A DNA stretch of 64,000 nucleotides from Gorsachius magnificus (Eukaryota; Chordata; Aves; Pelecaniformes; Ardeidae), in the NCBI GenBank assembly GCA_034008185.1, contig CM067081.1, positions 992,001 to 1,056,000 on the forward strand, given 5' to 3'. A model generated the notes under the pieces. That model was not told the DNA's origin and searched no databases. It saw only the letters and a program-made list of their open reading frames with translations. Below, piece by piece: positions 37,320 to 49,700 of the stretch (positions are counted from its first letter, which is position 1; every line of letters starts with the position of its first letter). The position numbers and the translations under genes were made by a program.

Positions 37320-38735
37320 GCGAGCCCCCCCCCCCCCGCCCCGTCCCAGCCGCCCGCCCCCCCCAGCTCGCCGGGCCGGCCTGCGCCAGTCACACCCGTG
37401 CATTCGGCTGCTTCTCTTTTGTATAATGATTAATTTTGTTAATTAATAACTCCCTGTACCGGGAGCCTCTGGATGGCGACGGCAATTATAACCTTCCAGC
37501 TGTGCCGCCTGAGCACTCTGCATCCAGCTGCTGCTTCCTGGGCTGGGCACGGCCGGGGGGGTGCTGGAGGCGGGGGGGGGGGGGGGGGGGGGGGCTGCCT
37601 TAGCCATAGCCCCCCCCCCCCCCCCCAGCCCCCTGCGCTCGGAGCCCTTTCCCACGAGCCGCCTCTTTTACGCGTTTTATAGAAGTCCGGTCTCAACACC
37701 AGTTTGCTACAGGGAGGGAGGAGGGGGGGGGGATGCAGCAGAATGGGGGGGGGGGGCGGGGGGGGGGTCTTTTCTAGGCAGCCCGCTCATGGGAAAGGGC
37801 ACCCACACACCTCGGATGTCCCCTCCGTTCACCCACCGTGTGTGTCGTGTCCCCCCCCCCCAGCCTGGCCCTGCTGCATGTGTCCCCTCCCCGGGGTGCC
37901 TGAGCCTGGCTTTGCCCCTTGGACCCAGCCTAAGAGCTGAGCCCAAGCTGCCCCCCCCGGCACTGGGGTTTGGAGATGGGTGGGCACCGCCCCCCCCCTC
38001 CCCTGTGCTCACCCCCAAATCCTCCTAAAGCGGCCAGCCTGTGGGGGGGGGGGGGTTATTCCTCAGCAGGGGGGGGGTGTTACACCAGCGTAGCCCCCCC
38101 GGGAGCTCAGAGCTCCCGGGCCAGTTAAAGCCAGCGGGCTCGCAGCCGGCAGGCGGGGACGGGGTGGGTGGGGAAGCGCAGCCCCCCCCTGCCCCCCCCG
38201 GTGGGTCCGTGCCGTCAGCCCCACACCGACGCCATGGCCCCCAGCGGGGCTGTGCCAGGGGTGCTTTGGCCCCCCCGCAAGCTGCAAAGCTCCCCTGGTT
38301 GATGTCCCCCCCCACCCACCCATGGGGTCAAGCACCTATTTGGGGGTGGGGGAACACAGCCTTTGCCACCCCAACCAGTGTTTCACCAGGCGCTCATGCC
38401 TCCCGGCTTGGCGGCGCCCGTCCTGCGGCCCCCTTGCTGGGTGCCTGGGGACCCATCCCACCCCACGGACCCCCACCGGGGTCTGCCAGGGGGGGTCGGG
38501 GGGGGGGGGTCAGGTCTCCCACCACCGACCGAGAGGCCGTTCTCACTACCGGGGGGGGGGGGTGCGGTTCCCCCGGGGGGCCCCCCCCCCCTTTGGGTGA
38601 TGGGCAGCGTGGTACTTCTTTTTGTAAAGTGATTTCTTTGTACTGGTCATTGATACCCGCTTCTTTGGTTTCTCCACCGTATCTGTGACGTTCCTGTGTT
38701 CTGTCAAATAAATTATTCTAGTTTATTAAACTCAG
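37320..38735 (+). other. ARRB1: ARRB1 3' untranslated region
   Basis: It follows the stop codon and includes an AT-rich stretch (TGTATAATGATTAATTTTG near 37,421), long G and C runs, and a terminal AT-rich segment from about 38,605. AATAAA at 38,707-38,712 is followed by an A-rich tract from about 38,735. The exact cleavage site is inferred. Confidence 0.75.
38707..38712 (+). terminator. Poly(A) signal AATAAA of ARRB1
   Basis: Canonical hexamer in GTCAAATAAATTATTC, the first AATAAA after the stop codon in a suitable AT-rich context. Confidence 0.8.
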
Positions 38736-39264
38736 AAAAAAAACCCCAAAAAACAAAAAACCAGAGTCCCCGTGCCTGGACGCTTCTGTTGGCTCAGGAC
38801 GGGGGAGCTGGCACGGCCACGGGGGCTTCTGCAGCGTGGCACCCGTTGGGGGCGCTGGGGGGGGTACGGAGGCTCTCGCCCCCCCCCTTCTCTGCTGCTC
38901 TCTCCCACCCCAGAGCGGATTTCCTTGTCCCGCTGTCCCTGTCACTAGCGGATGAATTTATTTGGGTTTTAATGTCTCCGGCAGCATCCCATCCCAGCAC
39001 CCTGCCCCGACGTCGGCGCTGGGACGCCCCTGCCCGCTCTCGGGGGCTCGGTGTCTGCCTCAGCTGCCCCCCCAGCCCTCCCCCCCTTGCCTGCCCTTTG
39101 GCCATCGCGTCGCCCCGCGCCCGTCCTGGCTTCCAAGCGGGCGCGGAGGCAGCAGGTCGATGCCGGCTTGGCTCCTGTCCTCGGCTCACGCCAGAGCGCG
39201 TGCGCTCTGCAAGCTTCGGGCTGCAGGGGAAGGCGCAGGGATCGATGCTGGAATGCCACGGGTG
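38736..39264. other. Intergenic DNA, no feature recognised
   Basis: GC-rich sequence past the ARRB1 poly(A) site. It begins with an A-rich tract containing AAAAAACAAAAAACC. No exon recognised. Confidence 0.5.
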
Positions 39265-39540
39265 TCATAGAATCATAGATCATGGAATCACTTTGCTTGG
39301 AAAAGCCCTTTAAGATCATCGAGTCCAACGATTCCCCTAACCCTGCCATCTCACCACTAAACCCTGGCCCTCAGCACCTCATCGATCCTTCTTTTAAATC
39401 CCTCCAGGGATGGGGACTCCACCACCTCCCTGGGCAGCCCATTCCAGAGCCTGACAGCCCTCTCGGGGAAGAAGTTTTTCCTAATGTCCAGCCTAAACCT
39501 GCCCTGGTGCAGCTTCAGACCATTCCCCAAGCGCCAAGCC
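39265..39540 (-). mobile_element. CR1 LINE fragment (3' end)
   Basis: Starts with the reverse-complement CR1 tail (TCATAGAATCATAGATCATG) and continues through GGAAAAGCCCTTTAAGATC to the ATTCCCCAAGC region. 5'-truncated, as usual for CR1. It abuts the LTR that begins near 39,623. Confidence 0.9.
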
Positions 39541-39622
39541 GTCTCTTACACGGGGGGGAGCACAGGCGAGCACAGCTCCCACCGCCCCAGCACCCTCCTC
39601 GTGCTCAGCCAAGGTCTGCGGT

Positions 39623-40642
39623 TGTGGGGGTTTGACCCTGGCTGGGCACCCGGGGCCCCCCAAAGCCGCTCTATCGCTCCCCTCTAACCGGACAGAGGAG
39701 AGAAAAGTAAATCAAAAGGCTCGTGGGTCGAGATAAGGACAGGGAGAGATCATTTTATCAGTTACCATCACGGGCAAAACAGACTCCACTTGAAAGAAAT
39801 AATTTATTATCAATCAAAATCAGAGGAGGAGAGGAGAAAAACTGCTAGATCTTAAAAACCTTCCCCCCACCCCTCCCTTCTTTCTGGGCTCAACTTCACT
39901 CCCAGCTCCTCTCCCTCCTCCCCCCAGCGGCACAGGGGGACGGGGATGGGGGTTGGGGTCAGTTCATCACACGTCCTCTCTGCCGCTTCTTCATCCTCGG
40001 GAGAGGACTCTGCCCCTGCTCACACGTGGGGTCCCTCTCACGGCAGGCAGTCCTCCGGAAACTTCTCCAACGTGAGTCCTTCCCACGGGCTGCAGTTCTC
40101 CACGAACTGCTCCAGCGTGGGTCCATAATTCCCATTGGGCCCCGGGGCACAAGTTCTGCCGGCAAACCTGCTTCGTGTGGGCTCCCCCCCCCGGGTCCCC
40201 AAAGTCTTGCCAGGAACCTGATCTGGCGTGGGCTTCCCACGGGGTCACAGCCTCCTTCCTTTGGGCATCCACCCGCCCCAGCGTGGGGTCCTCCCCAGGC
40301 TACAGGTGGGGATCTGCTCCCCCATGGACCTCCCTGGGCTGCAGGGGGTCTGCTCCCCCATGGACCTCCCTGGGCTGCAGGGGGGATCTGCTCCCCATGG
40401 ACCTCCATGGGCTGCAGGTGGGGATCTGCTCCCCCATGGACCTCCATGGCTGCGGGGATCTGCTCCCCCATGGACCTCCATGGCTGCAGGTGGGGATCTG
40501 CTCCCCCATGGACCTCTATGGGCTGCAGGGACACAGCCTGCCCCACCATGGGCTGCACCAGGGGCTGAGGGGAATCTCTGCTCTGGCGCCTGGAGCTCCT
40601 CCTGCCCCTCCTGCTGCACTGGCCTGGGGGGCTGCAGGGCTG
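39623..40642 (-). mobile_element. Solo LTR of an avian endogenous retrovirus, truncated
   Basis: Starts TGTGGGGGTTTGACCCTGG and contains CTCGTGGGTCGAGATAAGG, CAGTTACCATCACGGGCAAA and CACAGCCTCCTTCC blocks of a widespread bird LTR. By comparison with the copy at 61,583 it lies in the minus orientation and lacks its U3 start, being cut off at about 40,642 where a CR1 begins. No internal retroviral genes flank it. Confidence 0.8.
40300..40540. repeat. Tandem expansion inside the LTR, about 38-40 bp unit
   Basis: Six copies of GGGGATCTGCTCCCCCATGG with a GACCTCCATGGGCTGCAGG half. The related LTR at 61,583 has only one copy, so the expansion happened in this copy or its lineage. Confidence 0.9.
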
Positions 40643-41127
40643 CCTGTTCAAGAAGGATGAGGAACTCCTGGAGAGAGTCCAGAGGAGGGCAACAAGGATG
40701 ATGGGGGGACTGGAGCATCTCCCCTAGGAGGAAAGGCTGAGGGAGCTGGGCTTGTTCAGCCTGGAGAAGAGAAGGCTGAGAGGGGATCTCATCAACACCT
40801 ACAAAGATCTCAAGGGTGGGGGTCACCACGATGGAGCCAGACTCTTCCCAGTGGTGCCCAGCGCCAGGACAAGGGGCCATGGGCACAACCTGAAGCAGAA
40901 GAGGTTCCAGTTGAACGGGAGGAAGAACTTGTTGACTGTGAGGGTGATGGAGCCCTGGCCCAGGCTGCCCAGGGGAGCTGTGGAGTCTCCTTCTCTGGAG
41001 ATCTTCAACCCCCGCCTGGCCACTGTCCTGTGCCCCCTGCTCTGGGTGAGCCTGCTTGGGCAGGGGGGTGGCACTGGGGGAGCTCCCGAGGGCCCTGCCA
41101 ACCCCTGCCAGGCTGGGATTCTGTGAA
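40643..41127 (+). mobile_element. CR1 LINE fragment (3' end of ORF2 and 3'UTR)
   Basis: + strand translation shows the CR1 ORF2 C-terminus (EEKRRLRGDLINTYKDLKGG-like, after small errors). The copy ends at GGGATTCTGTGAAG. It replaces the missing end of the preceding LTR. Confidence 0.9.
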
Positions 41128-41714
41128 GGGCTGGGCACGATAAACCCGGGAGCTGGTGCCCGCAAGCGTGAAGGAAGACGGGAGCATCGCAGCGCTCATC
41201 ATCAACCCCAGCTGGCAGCAGCCGGCCAGCCGTGAAAGCTGAGGTCTCCCCAGTGCTGCGCTGCTGCGCGTTTGCGCCCCGGGGTAGCGGGAGGGAGGAA
41301 CGACGCCCAGGGATGATGCTGAGGGTGGGGTGCCAGGCCTGTGTCGTTGTCGGGGGGGATGGGGGGGATTTGCACGGCCCCCCCGGTGCAAACGGAGATG
41401 TGGCGGCCTCTCGAGGGGCAGAGGATGCTCCAGCTAACAACGCCCAGACCCGCGCTGGGTTTGAAATCGCCTCCTCCCCGCAAGGGGCTGGGGAGGAGGC
41501 AGGGAGAGCAGCGAGGGCGGGGCCCCGGGAACCCCTCGCTTCTCCTCCACGCCTGCACGTCTCTCGGAGGTGATTTGAGAGCCCGAGCCCAGCGCTGCTG
41601 CGCCGGGTGGGGGGGTCCCAGGAGGGTGGGGGGATGTCTGCAGAGCAGCATGACGGCAGCTCCAGGGCTGGACCGCTCCGCCTTGGTGCGCAGGCAGTGG
41701 GGAGCTGATGCTGC
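41128..41714. other. Intergenic DNA, no feature recognised
   Basis: Unique GC-rich sequence between two CR1 fragments. No splice-bounded coding block recognised. Confidence 0.45.
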
Positions 41715-41715
41715 A

Positions 41716-42349
41716 ATCATAGAATCACAGAACCATAGAATGGTTTGGGTGGGAAGGGACCCCCAGAGGTCCCCCAGCCCAACCCCCCTGCAGGAGCAGG
41801 GACACCTTGAACCACATCAGGTTGCTCACAGCCCCGGCCAACCTGGCCTGGAATGGTCCCAGGGATGGGGCCTCCACCCCCTCTCTGGGCAACCCCTGCC
41901 AGGGTTTCACCACCCTCACTGGAAAGAATTTCTGCCTTAGATCCAGTCTAACCCTGCCCTGCTTCAGTTTAAAGCCATCCCCCCTTGTCCTGTCCCAGCT
42001 GGCCCTGCTAAAAAGCTTGTCCCCCCCTTTCCTCTGGGCCCCCTTGAAGCCCTGAGCGGCCGCACTCAGCTCTGCCCGCAGCCTCCTCTGCTCCAGGCTG
42101 AGCACCCCCAACTCTCCCAGCCTGGCCTCAGAGCAGAGGGGCTCCAGCCCTCGGAGCATTTTAGTAGCCCTCCCCTGGCCCCCTCCAGCAGGTCCCTGTC
42201 TGTCCTGCGCTGGGGACCCCCGAGCTGGACGCGGGGCTCCGGGGGGGTCTGACCGGAGCGGAGCAGAGGGGCACAATCCCCTCCCTCGCCCCGCTGGCCA
42301 CGCTGCTGGGGATGCAGCCCAGGGCAGGGTTGGCTTCTGGGCTGCCAGC
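41716..42349 (-). mobile_element. CR1 LINE fragment
   Basis: Begins with ATCATAGAATCACAGAACC (reverse-complement tail) and runs through the CAGAGGTCCCCCAGCCCAAC block to CCCAGGGCAGGGTTGG. Same subfamily as the copy at 53,588-54,396. Confidence 0.92.
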
Positions 42350-43300
42350 AGGAGGGAGGCTGCAAGGAGCTTCGGGTCCCTCCTGGGAGCAGCAGGAGCC
42401 GGGGCTGGGGGCCAAAACCCCCCCTTTGGGCCAATTGGGGGCCCCGGGGGGTCCCGGGGGGGGGGGAAACCCAGAGCACAGCTTGCTCTGGCCAGCATCC
42501 ACAGCACCATTCCGGATCCGCTCCCTGCTGGGAAATATCTCAGCAGCCCTGCAGGTCCAGCCCACGCGCTCTCCCCGGCGGTGACACACGGCCCCGGGGT
42601 TAAACCGGAGAAGGAATCTCTGTGGCCAGCTGGCCTCAGTGAAGGCAGGAATCCTGGAGGACCTTGCCGTGGTCCCGTGGAGAGCCGAGGTTGGAGAGAC
42701 ACACACACGTCCAGCGCCGCCGCGAGCTGCCCCTCGCCGCACCGATGCCGTGGGGAAGGAGAGGCCGTCCCTAAGTCAGTCCAGCTCGGGGGTGCCAGGT
42801 TTGTGGTGGGGACAGGAGCTGTCCCAACCTTCCCCACCGAGGGCAGAGCTGGCTCCGGCGAAGCCGAGGTCCCCACGGTCACACAACAGCACCCGTTGCC
42901 TGAAGGTCCGCGTGGTGCGTCGCCGGCGTCACGTTTAAAGGGAGATCCCTCCTCTGTGCATCATCCCTCTCTATGGCAGCTTCAAGCACTTAATATTTTG
43001 GCCATCTCCAGTCCCCTGTCAAAACTGGTTCGAGCTGGACAAGGCGGCCTAAGTTATTTTTGGGAAAAAGCTCAAAGGGAGGTTCAGCCGAGTACAAACT
43101 GTGCTATTGCTCAAGCCCCATCTCTCCAAAAAAGCCAAGTGAGCTTGCGTCCCCGGCCGCTCTGTGCTACCTGCATCCCCGTGAGGTGGGACGGGGTCAG
43201 GCTGGGCTTCTGCTTGCCAGCTCCTCCACCACGTCCCTGCAAAGGAGCCAAAGTGAGGGAGATGAAGCCGGGTTGCTGGGAAGGCTGCGGTGCTCATCTT
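42350..43300. other. Intergenic DNA, no feature recognised
   Basis: Mostly unique sequence, GC-rich at first and more balanced after about 42,940. No gene recognised on either strand. Confidence 0.45.
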
Positions 43301-43899
43301 AATCATAGATCATAGAATCACCTCGGTTGGAAAAGCCCTTTAAGATCATCGAGTCCAACCGTTAACCTAACCCTGCCATCCCACCACTAAACCCTGGCCC
43401 TCAGCACCTCATCGATCCTTCTTTTAAATCCCTCCAGGGATGGGGACTCCACCACCTCCCTGGTGCAGCTTCAAGCCATTCCCCCTCGTCCTATCGTCTG
43501 TTACCAGGGAGCAGAGCCCGACCCCCACCTCACTCCCCCCTCCTCTCAGGCAGTTGTAGAGGGCGATGAGGGCTCCCCTCAGCCTCCTCTGCTCCAGGCT
43601 GAACCCCCCCAGCTCCCCCAGCCGCTCCTCGTATGACTTGTGCTCCAGACCCCTCCCCAGCTTGGTTGCTCTCCTCTGGACCTGTTCCAGCAAGGCAACA
43701 TCTTTCTTGGAGTGAGGGGCCCAAAACTGAACACAGGATTCAAGGGGCGGCCTCACCAGCACCGAGTACAGGGGCACGGTCCCTGCCCTGCTCCTGCTGG
43801 CCACACCACTCCAAGCCAGGATGCCATTGGCCTTCTTGGCCACCTGGGCACCCTGCTGGCTCATATTCAGCCGGCTGTCAACCAGTACCCCCAGGTCAT
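43301..43899 (-). mobile_element. CR1 LINE fragment
   Basis: AATCATAGATCATAGAATCA tail followed by the CCTCGGTTGGAAAAGCCC block. Ends near CCAGTACCCCCAGGTCA. Same subfamily as the copy inside the LTR at 62,410. Confidence 0.92.
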
Positions 43900-45002
43900 C
43901 GCTCCTCCTCAGAGCCCACCTCCCCCGGGGTCAGACCCTCACCCCCCCGCGGGTGTTTCCATCAAAAGGCTGCGTGTTGTGGAGGAGAGGAGCTGCAGCG
44001 GCAGAGCTGCGCCCCTCCGTTGGCCAAATCCCCCCCCTCCCAGGGGCGCTTCCAAAAAGTTCCCTCGAGCGCTGGGATCCCACCTGGGGAAGCCTCTGTG
44101 CCTTCGTGCCCACCGCCACACGCTGCCCCTCCTGGGACTGCGCCTTGTCCCAGCTTGGGCCAGAAAAAGCCACCTCCTAAACTCGTGAGCCCGGAGGTCT
44201 CAGTGCAGGGGAAGGGCACACGCTGGCCTCTCCCGTGGCACAAATCCTCCCAGCCCCTGCCCAGAACCCATTCACACCAGTTTGACACAGGCTCAGCTGG
44301 ACTGGTTTTGCTGGGGATCCTCTAGGGGTGGAAAGGAGGACCAGGCATCCCTGCATGAGCGCTCAGCTCCTCCTGGGCTTTTTTCTTTGACTACCACTGC
44401 TGGTGGTGGCACAGAGCTGTGGCTTTGGTAGGTGACAAAGCATCAACACCCCCCCCCCCCGCCCCGGCTTGGGGCAGGACACGCTCCCCCCATTTCACCC
44501 ACTGCCAGGGGGTGACAGGGACAGTTTTGGGTGGGGAGCAGAGGAGCCCATGTGGCTCGTGCCGGGAGGAGACCGGCGAGGTGAGCAGCGCGGAGCTTCC
44601 CCGTGTCACCCTTACGGCGTGGACGGGAGCGGGCTCCAGCCTTTAGGAGCTGGGACCATGACCCGGCGTGGTTCAGCGTTCCCAGTGCCAAGGCTCCCCC
44701 CCGCCACTTCGAGCACCGTCCTCCCAAAGTACAACCTTCACCCCATCTCCGCCTGTCCCCAACTCCGCCTGTCCCCAACCCCTCCTGTCCCCAACCCCTC
44801 TCCCGCACCTCAGCGTACACCCAGAAAAGCGGGGAGCCCTTTGCACCCCTCCTCCGAGGGAAGCAGCGCAGCAGTTCCTGACCCCCGAAATAACCATGAA
44901 AAGGCACTTTTAGAAGCAGGAGGGGAGAGCAAACGCCGGGTGCAGGGATGGGGAGCAGAGGGGGGACAGCCTGCCCGGCCCCGCGCAGACAGCGAGGTCG
45001 AG
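43900..45002. other. Intergenic DNA, no feature recognised
   Basis: No exon, RNA gene or repeat identified, apart from a short CCTGTCCCCAACTCCGCC tandem near 44,740-44,790. Confidence 0.45.
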
Positions 45003-45835
45003 CGCACCCTCAGCCAGTTTGCAGATGACCCCAAGCTGGGGGGTGCGGTTGACACGCCAGAAGGACGGGATGGCATCCAGAGGGACTGTGACAGGCTGGA
45101 GAGGTGGGGGCATGTGAACCTCATGGGTTCAACAAGGCCAAGTGCAAGGTCCTGCCCCTGGGTGGGGGCAACCCCCGGTACCCACATGGGCTGGGGGTGA
45201 AGGGATGGGGAGCAGCCCTGCCCAGAGGGGCTTGGGGGTGCTGGGGGATGAAAAGCTGGCCATGAGCCGGCCATGGGCGCTGGCAGCCCAGAAGCCAACC
45301 CTGCCCTGGGCTCCCCCAGCGTGGCCACGGGGCGAGGGAGGGGATTGTGCCCCTCTGCTCCGCTCCGGTCAGACCCCCCCGGAGCCCCGCGTCCAGCTCG
45401 GGGGTCCCCAGCGCAGGACAGACAGGGACCTGCTGGAGTGGGGCCAGGGGAGGGCTACTAAAATGCTCCGAGGGCTGGAGCCCCTCTGCTCTGAGGCCAG
45501 GCTGGGAGAGTTGGGGGTGCTCAGCCTGGAGCAGAGGAGGCTGCGGGCAGAGCTGAGTGCGGCCTTTTGGTACTTAAAGGGGGCCTATGGGAAAGTTAGG
45601 GCCTAAGGGACAGGAGGGGGGGGTTTAAACTAAGGAGGGGGGATCCAGGCTGGGCATGAGGAAGAAATTCTTTACACTGAGGGCGGTGAGACCCTGGCCC
45701 AGGTTGCCCAGAGCGGTGGTGGCTGCCCCATCCCTGGACACATCCCAGGCCAGGTTGGACGGGGCTGTGCGACCTGATGCGGTTGGAGATGTCCCTGCCC
45801 ATGGCCGGGGTTGGGCTGGATGAGCTTTGACGGCT
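45003..45835 (+). mobile_element. CR1 LINE fragment with RT-domain remnant
   Basis: The start encodes the reverse-transcriptase FADD-type core (QFADDPKLGGAVDTPEGRDG). The ORF2 C-terminal region follows, to GGGCTGGATGAGCTTTGACG. Several frame breaks make it inactive. Confidence 0.9.
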
Positions 45836-46510
45836 CCTTCCCCCCAAACCCCCCGTTTGTGATTTGCCCACAAATCCAGGCGGCTGCTCCACGCAAGCAA
45901 ACCCGGGGTAAGCCAGGGCCCCCCACTTTGCAGGCGAGCACCCCCTGCCTGCCCCCGGCTCTCGACTCCCTCCCAGCTCCCCGATGCAACACGCTGCTTT
46001 TCACATTCGGGAGAAGGAGCAGACAGTTTTTCGCTTCCTCCCCACCCCAAGTAACACCTTGGTAACAGCGTGGGCGTTGCAAGAGTCATGGCCTGGCTTC
46101 CTCAGGCCGAGGGATTCGCGTTCGCTCGATCAAATTTAAACTTTCAGTTGGTGGGAAAAGAGCCAAAAGATACCAAGGCCTTTTCCTAGCCTGGGCGCTC
46201 TCCGGTTACACAGGGGGAGGGCAAAGCTCGTCGCGGGCTGGGGCTGCAAAGGTTGTTCCTGTTCCTCTCTTGCAGGCTGCAAGCAGGCTGCGTGTGCACT
46301 GTGACTTCCTGAGCGGAGGCCACTACTCGTGACACGGGCGGGTAATGAAACTCCGAAACCCAGGGGCGTTGATGAAATGCTTTAACCCCGGTGCTTCGGG
46401 CCTGGGAAGTGGTGGGTTAAATATGCCCCAGAATAGCCCATTTCCTCAAACTGCACGCCTGGTGTTTTTGCCTGTTTTCTTCTGAAAAGTACGGTGCGGA
46501 CAAGGGTCTA
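45836..46510. other. Intergenic DNA between the convergent ARRB1 and WDR73 genes
   Basis: Composition becomes more balanced here. No exon recognised. It may include the distal WDR73 3'UTR or poly(A) region, but no canonical AATAAA on the - strand was seen. Confidence 0.4.
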
Positions 46511-46778
46511 CGATAAAATGAGGGCAGGGCGTTATCCGCCAGCGGACACGACCAGAACCACAGGCTACGACACATTCCCTGCTGTCAGTTGATGGCTGGC
46601 ACACAGGAGAATGAGGAACACAATCTAAATTTTTACTGCATTAAGATAGCACTCGTTACAGTTGGTTCTGTTCACTACAACGGTCTCAAAACTGTATCTG
46701 CATGCAAACAGACACCTCGCAGCCTACGCAAACTAGAACATCGACAGGAAACACACCACATCTCACCGAAAGTACGAT

Positions 46779-49700
46779 CTACCCACACTTCCCACAAGAC
46801 TGAACCCAGTCCCAAACGTGCAGGGAACCATCGCTCGCCGCTGACAGTAAAGTTCTGGGTTTCTGCGGATGCCACGTGTGCACTGTGACCAGGGGAGGGC
46901 CCCCGCTGCTGCCCGCTCCGCCGAACGCGTGGCCTTTGTGAACAAAGATGGGCTCTGCTTCCCTGCCAGAGCTGTCCCAGCTCTGCGCGTCATACACATG
47001 CACGGTCCCATCAAAACCTTGAAGAAAAGGGAATCAGAGAGACCGCAGAAGTAAACGGCTCGTTCTAGTCCCACTGGGCTGAGGCTCCCCTCCTAGCAGG
47101 GCTGCTGAGACAGAAATGAGGACAAAAGCCCAGACTGCAAAACCGCACCAGCTGAGCACCCAAGCCTCCGAGGAGCTGGTCTCCAGCTAACACGGGCCCG
47201 ATCCAAAAAGCCTGCAGATTCACTAATTGGCCTTATCAGCACCGTGGCCCTGAGGCCAGGCTGGCACTGGCAGGGCAGTGTTGGCCAAGAGCTTGGGGTC
47301 TTTCTTCTCCCAGGAGGGAAACAGGAGTCCCCCAGAACCCATCCAGGCCCCTTCTGTAATTTTTGGGGAGAGGCAGCTGTAGAGGACGATTGGCTCGCAT
47401 CTCTGCTGGTGCCGGGAGGAGCTCTGAGGAACCATCCCCTAACTGGGGTGCTTAAAGTAAGGTGGGGTGAACTGGGCCTCGATAGAAATAAAAGCATCCA
47501 GAAAAGGAGATCTCTGCCCAAAGCACGTACCTGAAACGGCCAGGCAGCCTTCCAGAGCAGGAGCCCAGGAGACGCAGAGGAACTCCGCACCCGAGCTGGG
47601 CGAGGGAACTCTGCACTTTGCCGAGGCCAAGGACTCCGAGGTTTTTCTTACGTCTGTTAGGGTGAGGTGCCCTCCGCTCGAGAGGCAAGCTACGGGCTGG
47701 GAGCTTGAGTCAGAGCCTTGAGGTCCGCGCCCGACTCCCATGCACCACCGCTCGCCACACGGCGCCGAGGGGACGGACGCAGCCTCCAAGGGACTCTGCG
47801 GCTGCCGAACGTCAGCCAGGCACAGCTGCCCCTTGGCACAGCAGAGGAGCAATGTGTTGCAGTCCAGGAAGGCCAGCCCGCTCAGCTCCTCGCTGTTTCT
47901 GGAGGCTAAAAAAAAAAATAAATAAAAAAGAGAGGCAGATCTCAGATGCCACGAGGAGTGTGTGAGTGATTTCTCTGCTGCAGTCTTGCCTGAGAAAGCA
48001 GATTTCTAGCCTTGTCCCTAGAGGTGGCTTTCAAGCAATGCCAGTTTTTCAAGAGCGGCAGCAGCAGAGACCGACAGCCTGCTCGAGAATTATCTCTGCA
48101 CAGGACCCAGGTGGAGGGGGCACAGTCTGCGCCCCCCAAATGGTGATGTTAACACCCAGGCAGAGGAGTCAGGCAGGCCCACGACTAACACCAGCTCTGT
48201 TCAAGGACCCCCTGGGGGACCTGACATGGACCAGGGCTGTGACAGCAGATGTCAGCGGGAGCAACGTGAGTGCCTGTGGCACAGGGACACAGCAGAGCCC
48301 TGGCGGTGACAAAGAGCATCACAGGATGGTTTGGGTTGGCAAAGCCCTTTCAGCTCCCCCAGCCCAACCGTTCCCCTACCCCTGCCATCCCACCCCCAAA
48401 CCCCGTCCCTCAGCACCGCCTCTGCCCGGCTGTTAAATCCCCCCAGGGCTGGGGACTCGACCCCTTCCCTGGGCAGCCCCTTCCACCGACAGCCCTTTGG
48501 GGAAGGAATTGTTCCCCAGGGCCAACCTCACCCTGCCCTGGCACAACTTGAGGCCGCTGCCCCTCGTCCCATCGCCCCTTCCCTGGGAGCAGAGCCCGAC
48601 CCCCCCAGCTCCCCCCTCCTCTCAGGCACTTGTAGGCAGCGATGAGGGCTCCCCTCAGCCTCCTCTGCTCCAGGCTGAACCCCCCCAGCTCCCCCAGCCG
48701 CTCCCCAGCAGCCTGGGGCTCCAGACCCCTCCCCAGCTCCCTGCCCTTCTCTGGACACGCTCCAGCCCCCCCAGGGCCTTCGGGGAGGGAGGGGCCCAAC
48801 CCTGACCCCAGCAGTCGAGGGGCAGCCCCCCCAGTGCCCAGCACAGGGGCACGGTCCCTGCCCTGCTCCTGCTGGCCACACCACTCCTGATACAAGCCAG
48901 GATGCCGCTGGCCCTCTTGGCCACCTGGGCACCCTGCTGGCTCCTCTCCAGCCCCCTCTCGACCAACCCCCCCAGGTCCTTTTCCGCCGGGCAGCTTTCC
49001 AGCCCCTCTGCCCCACACCTGGAGCGCTGCGTGGGGTTGTGGTGATCCAAGGACTTGCCCTTCCCTCCTTTTGCTCAGCACGCTGGGCGACAGCCCCTGG
49101 ACACCAGGGGATGAGGTGTGTGGGGACTGACTGTGTAGGTGAAGGCAGACGGTCTCCAGGACCCCTCCAGGACTCCCAACCAACCAGACCTGGGTTCACC
49201 ACCTCAAGGTAAGGCAGGGCTGGTTTAATGAGGCTGGCACGATCCCTCCTCTCACCCCCATGGAGAGATGACAGCTTAACACAGAGCTCCCTCAGAAGTT
49301 GATGCCGATTTCAGTGACCCCAAGGGATGAGACCCCTGGGCCAGCACCTCCCTCGTGTGGGACAACTTACACAGCAGCCCTCCCCTAACCCAATTCTTTG
49401 CACTGAAACCATCTACGGAGCTCTCGCAGGGCATGGATCTGGGGCAGAAGCCTGGGAAATCACGGTCATGGGAGCAGGGAGAAGCTGGAGACGGACCAGA
49501 GCTTTGTAACCTCTTTCCTCCCATTTTCTGCAAATATCTTTATACCCTTTAGTGCATGTCTGAAAGTACCTGCCCAGGGAAACATTCACCACTTGGGAAG
49601 TTATCCTTGCTTTAACCAAACTCCAGCTTTCCAAAAGCAGACACTAGACTTGGTTTGAGTACCTGCCATGTAGACATTTTTCCTCGATTCGACCTCTGTA

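Noticed and set aside
39623..40642. Complete endogenous retrovirus
   Set aside because: Only LTR sequence is present. No gag, pol or env segments flank either LTR, so both are best called solo LTRs.
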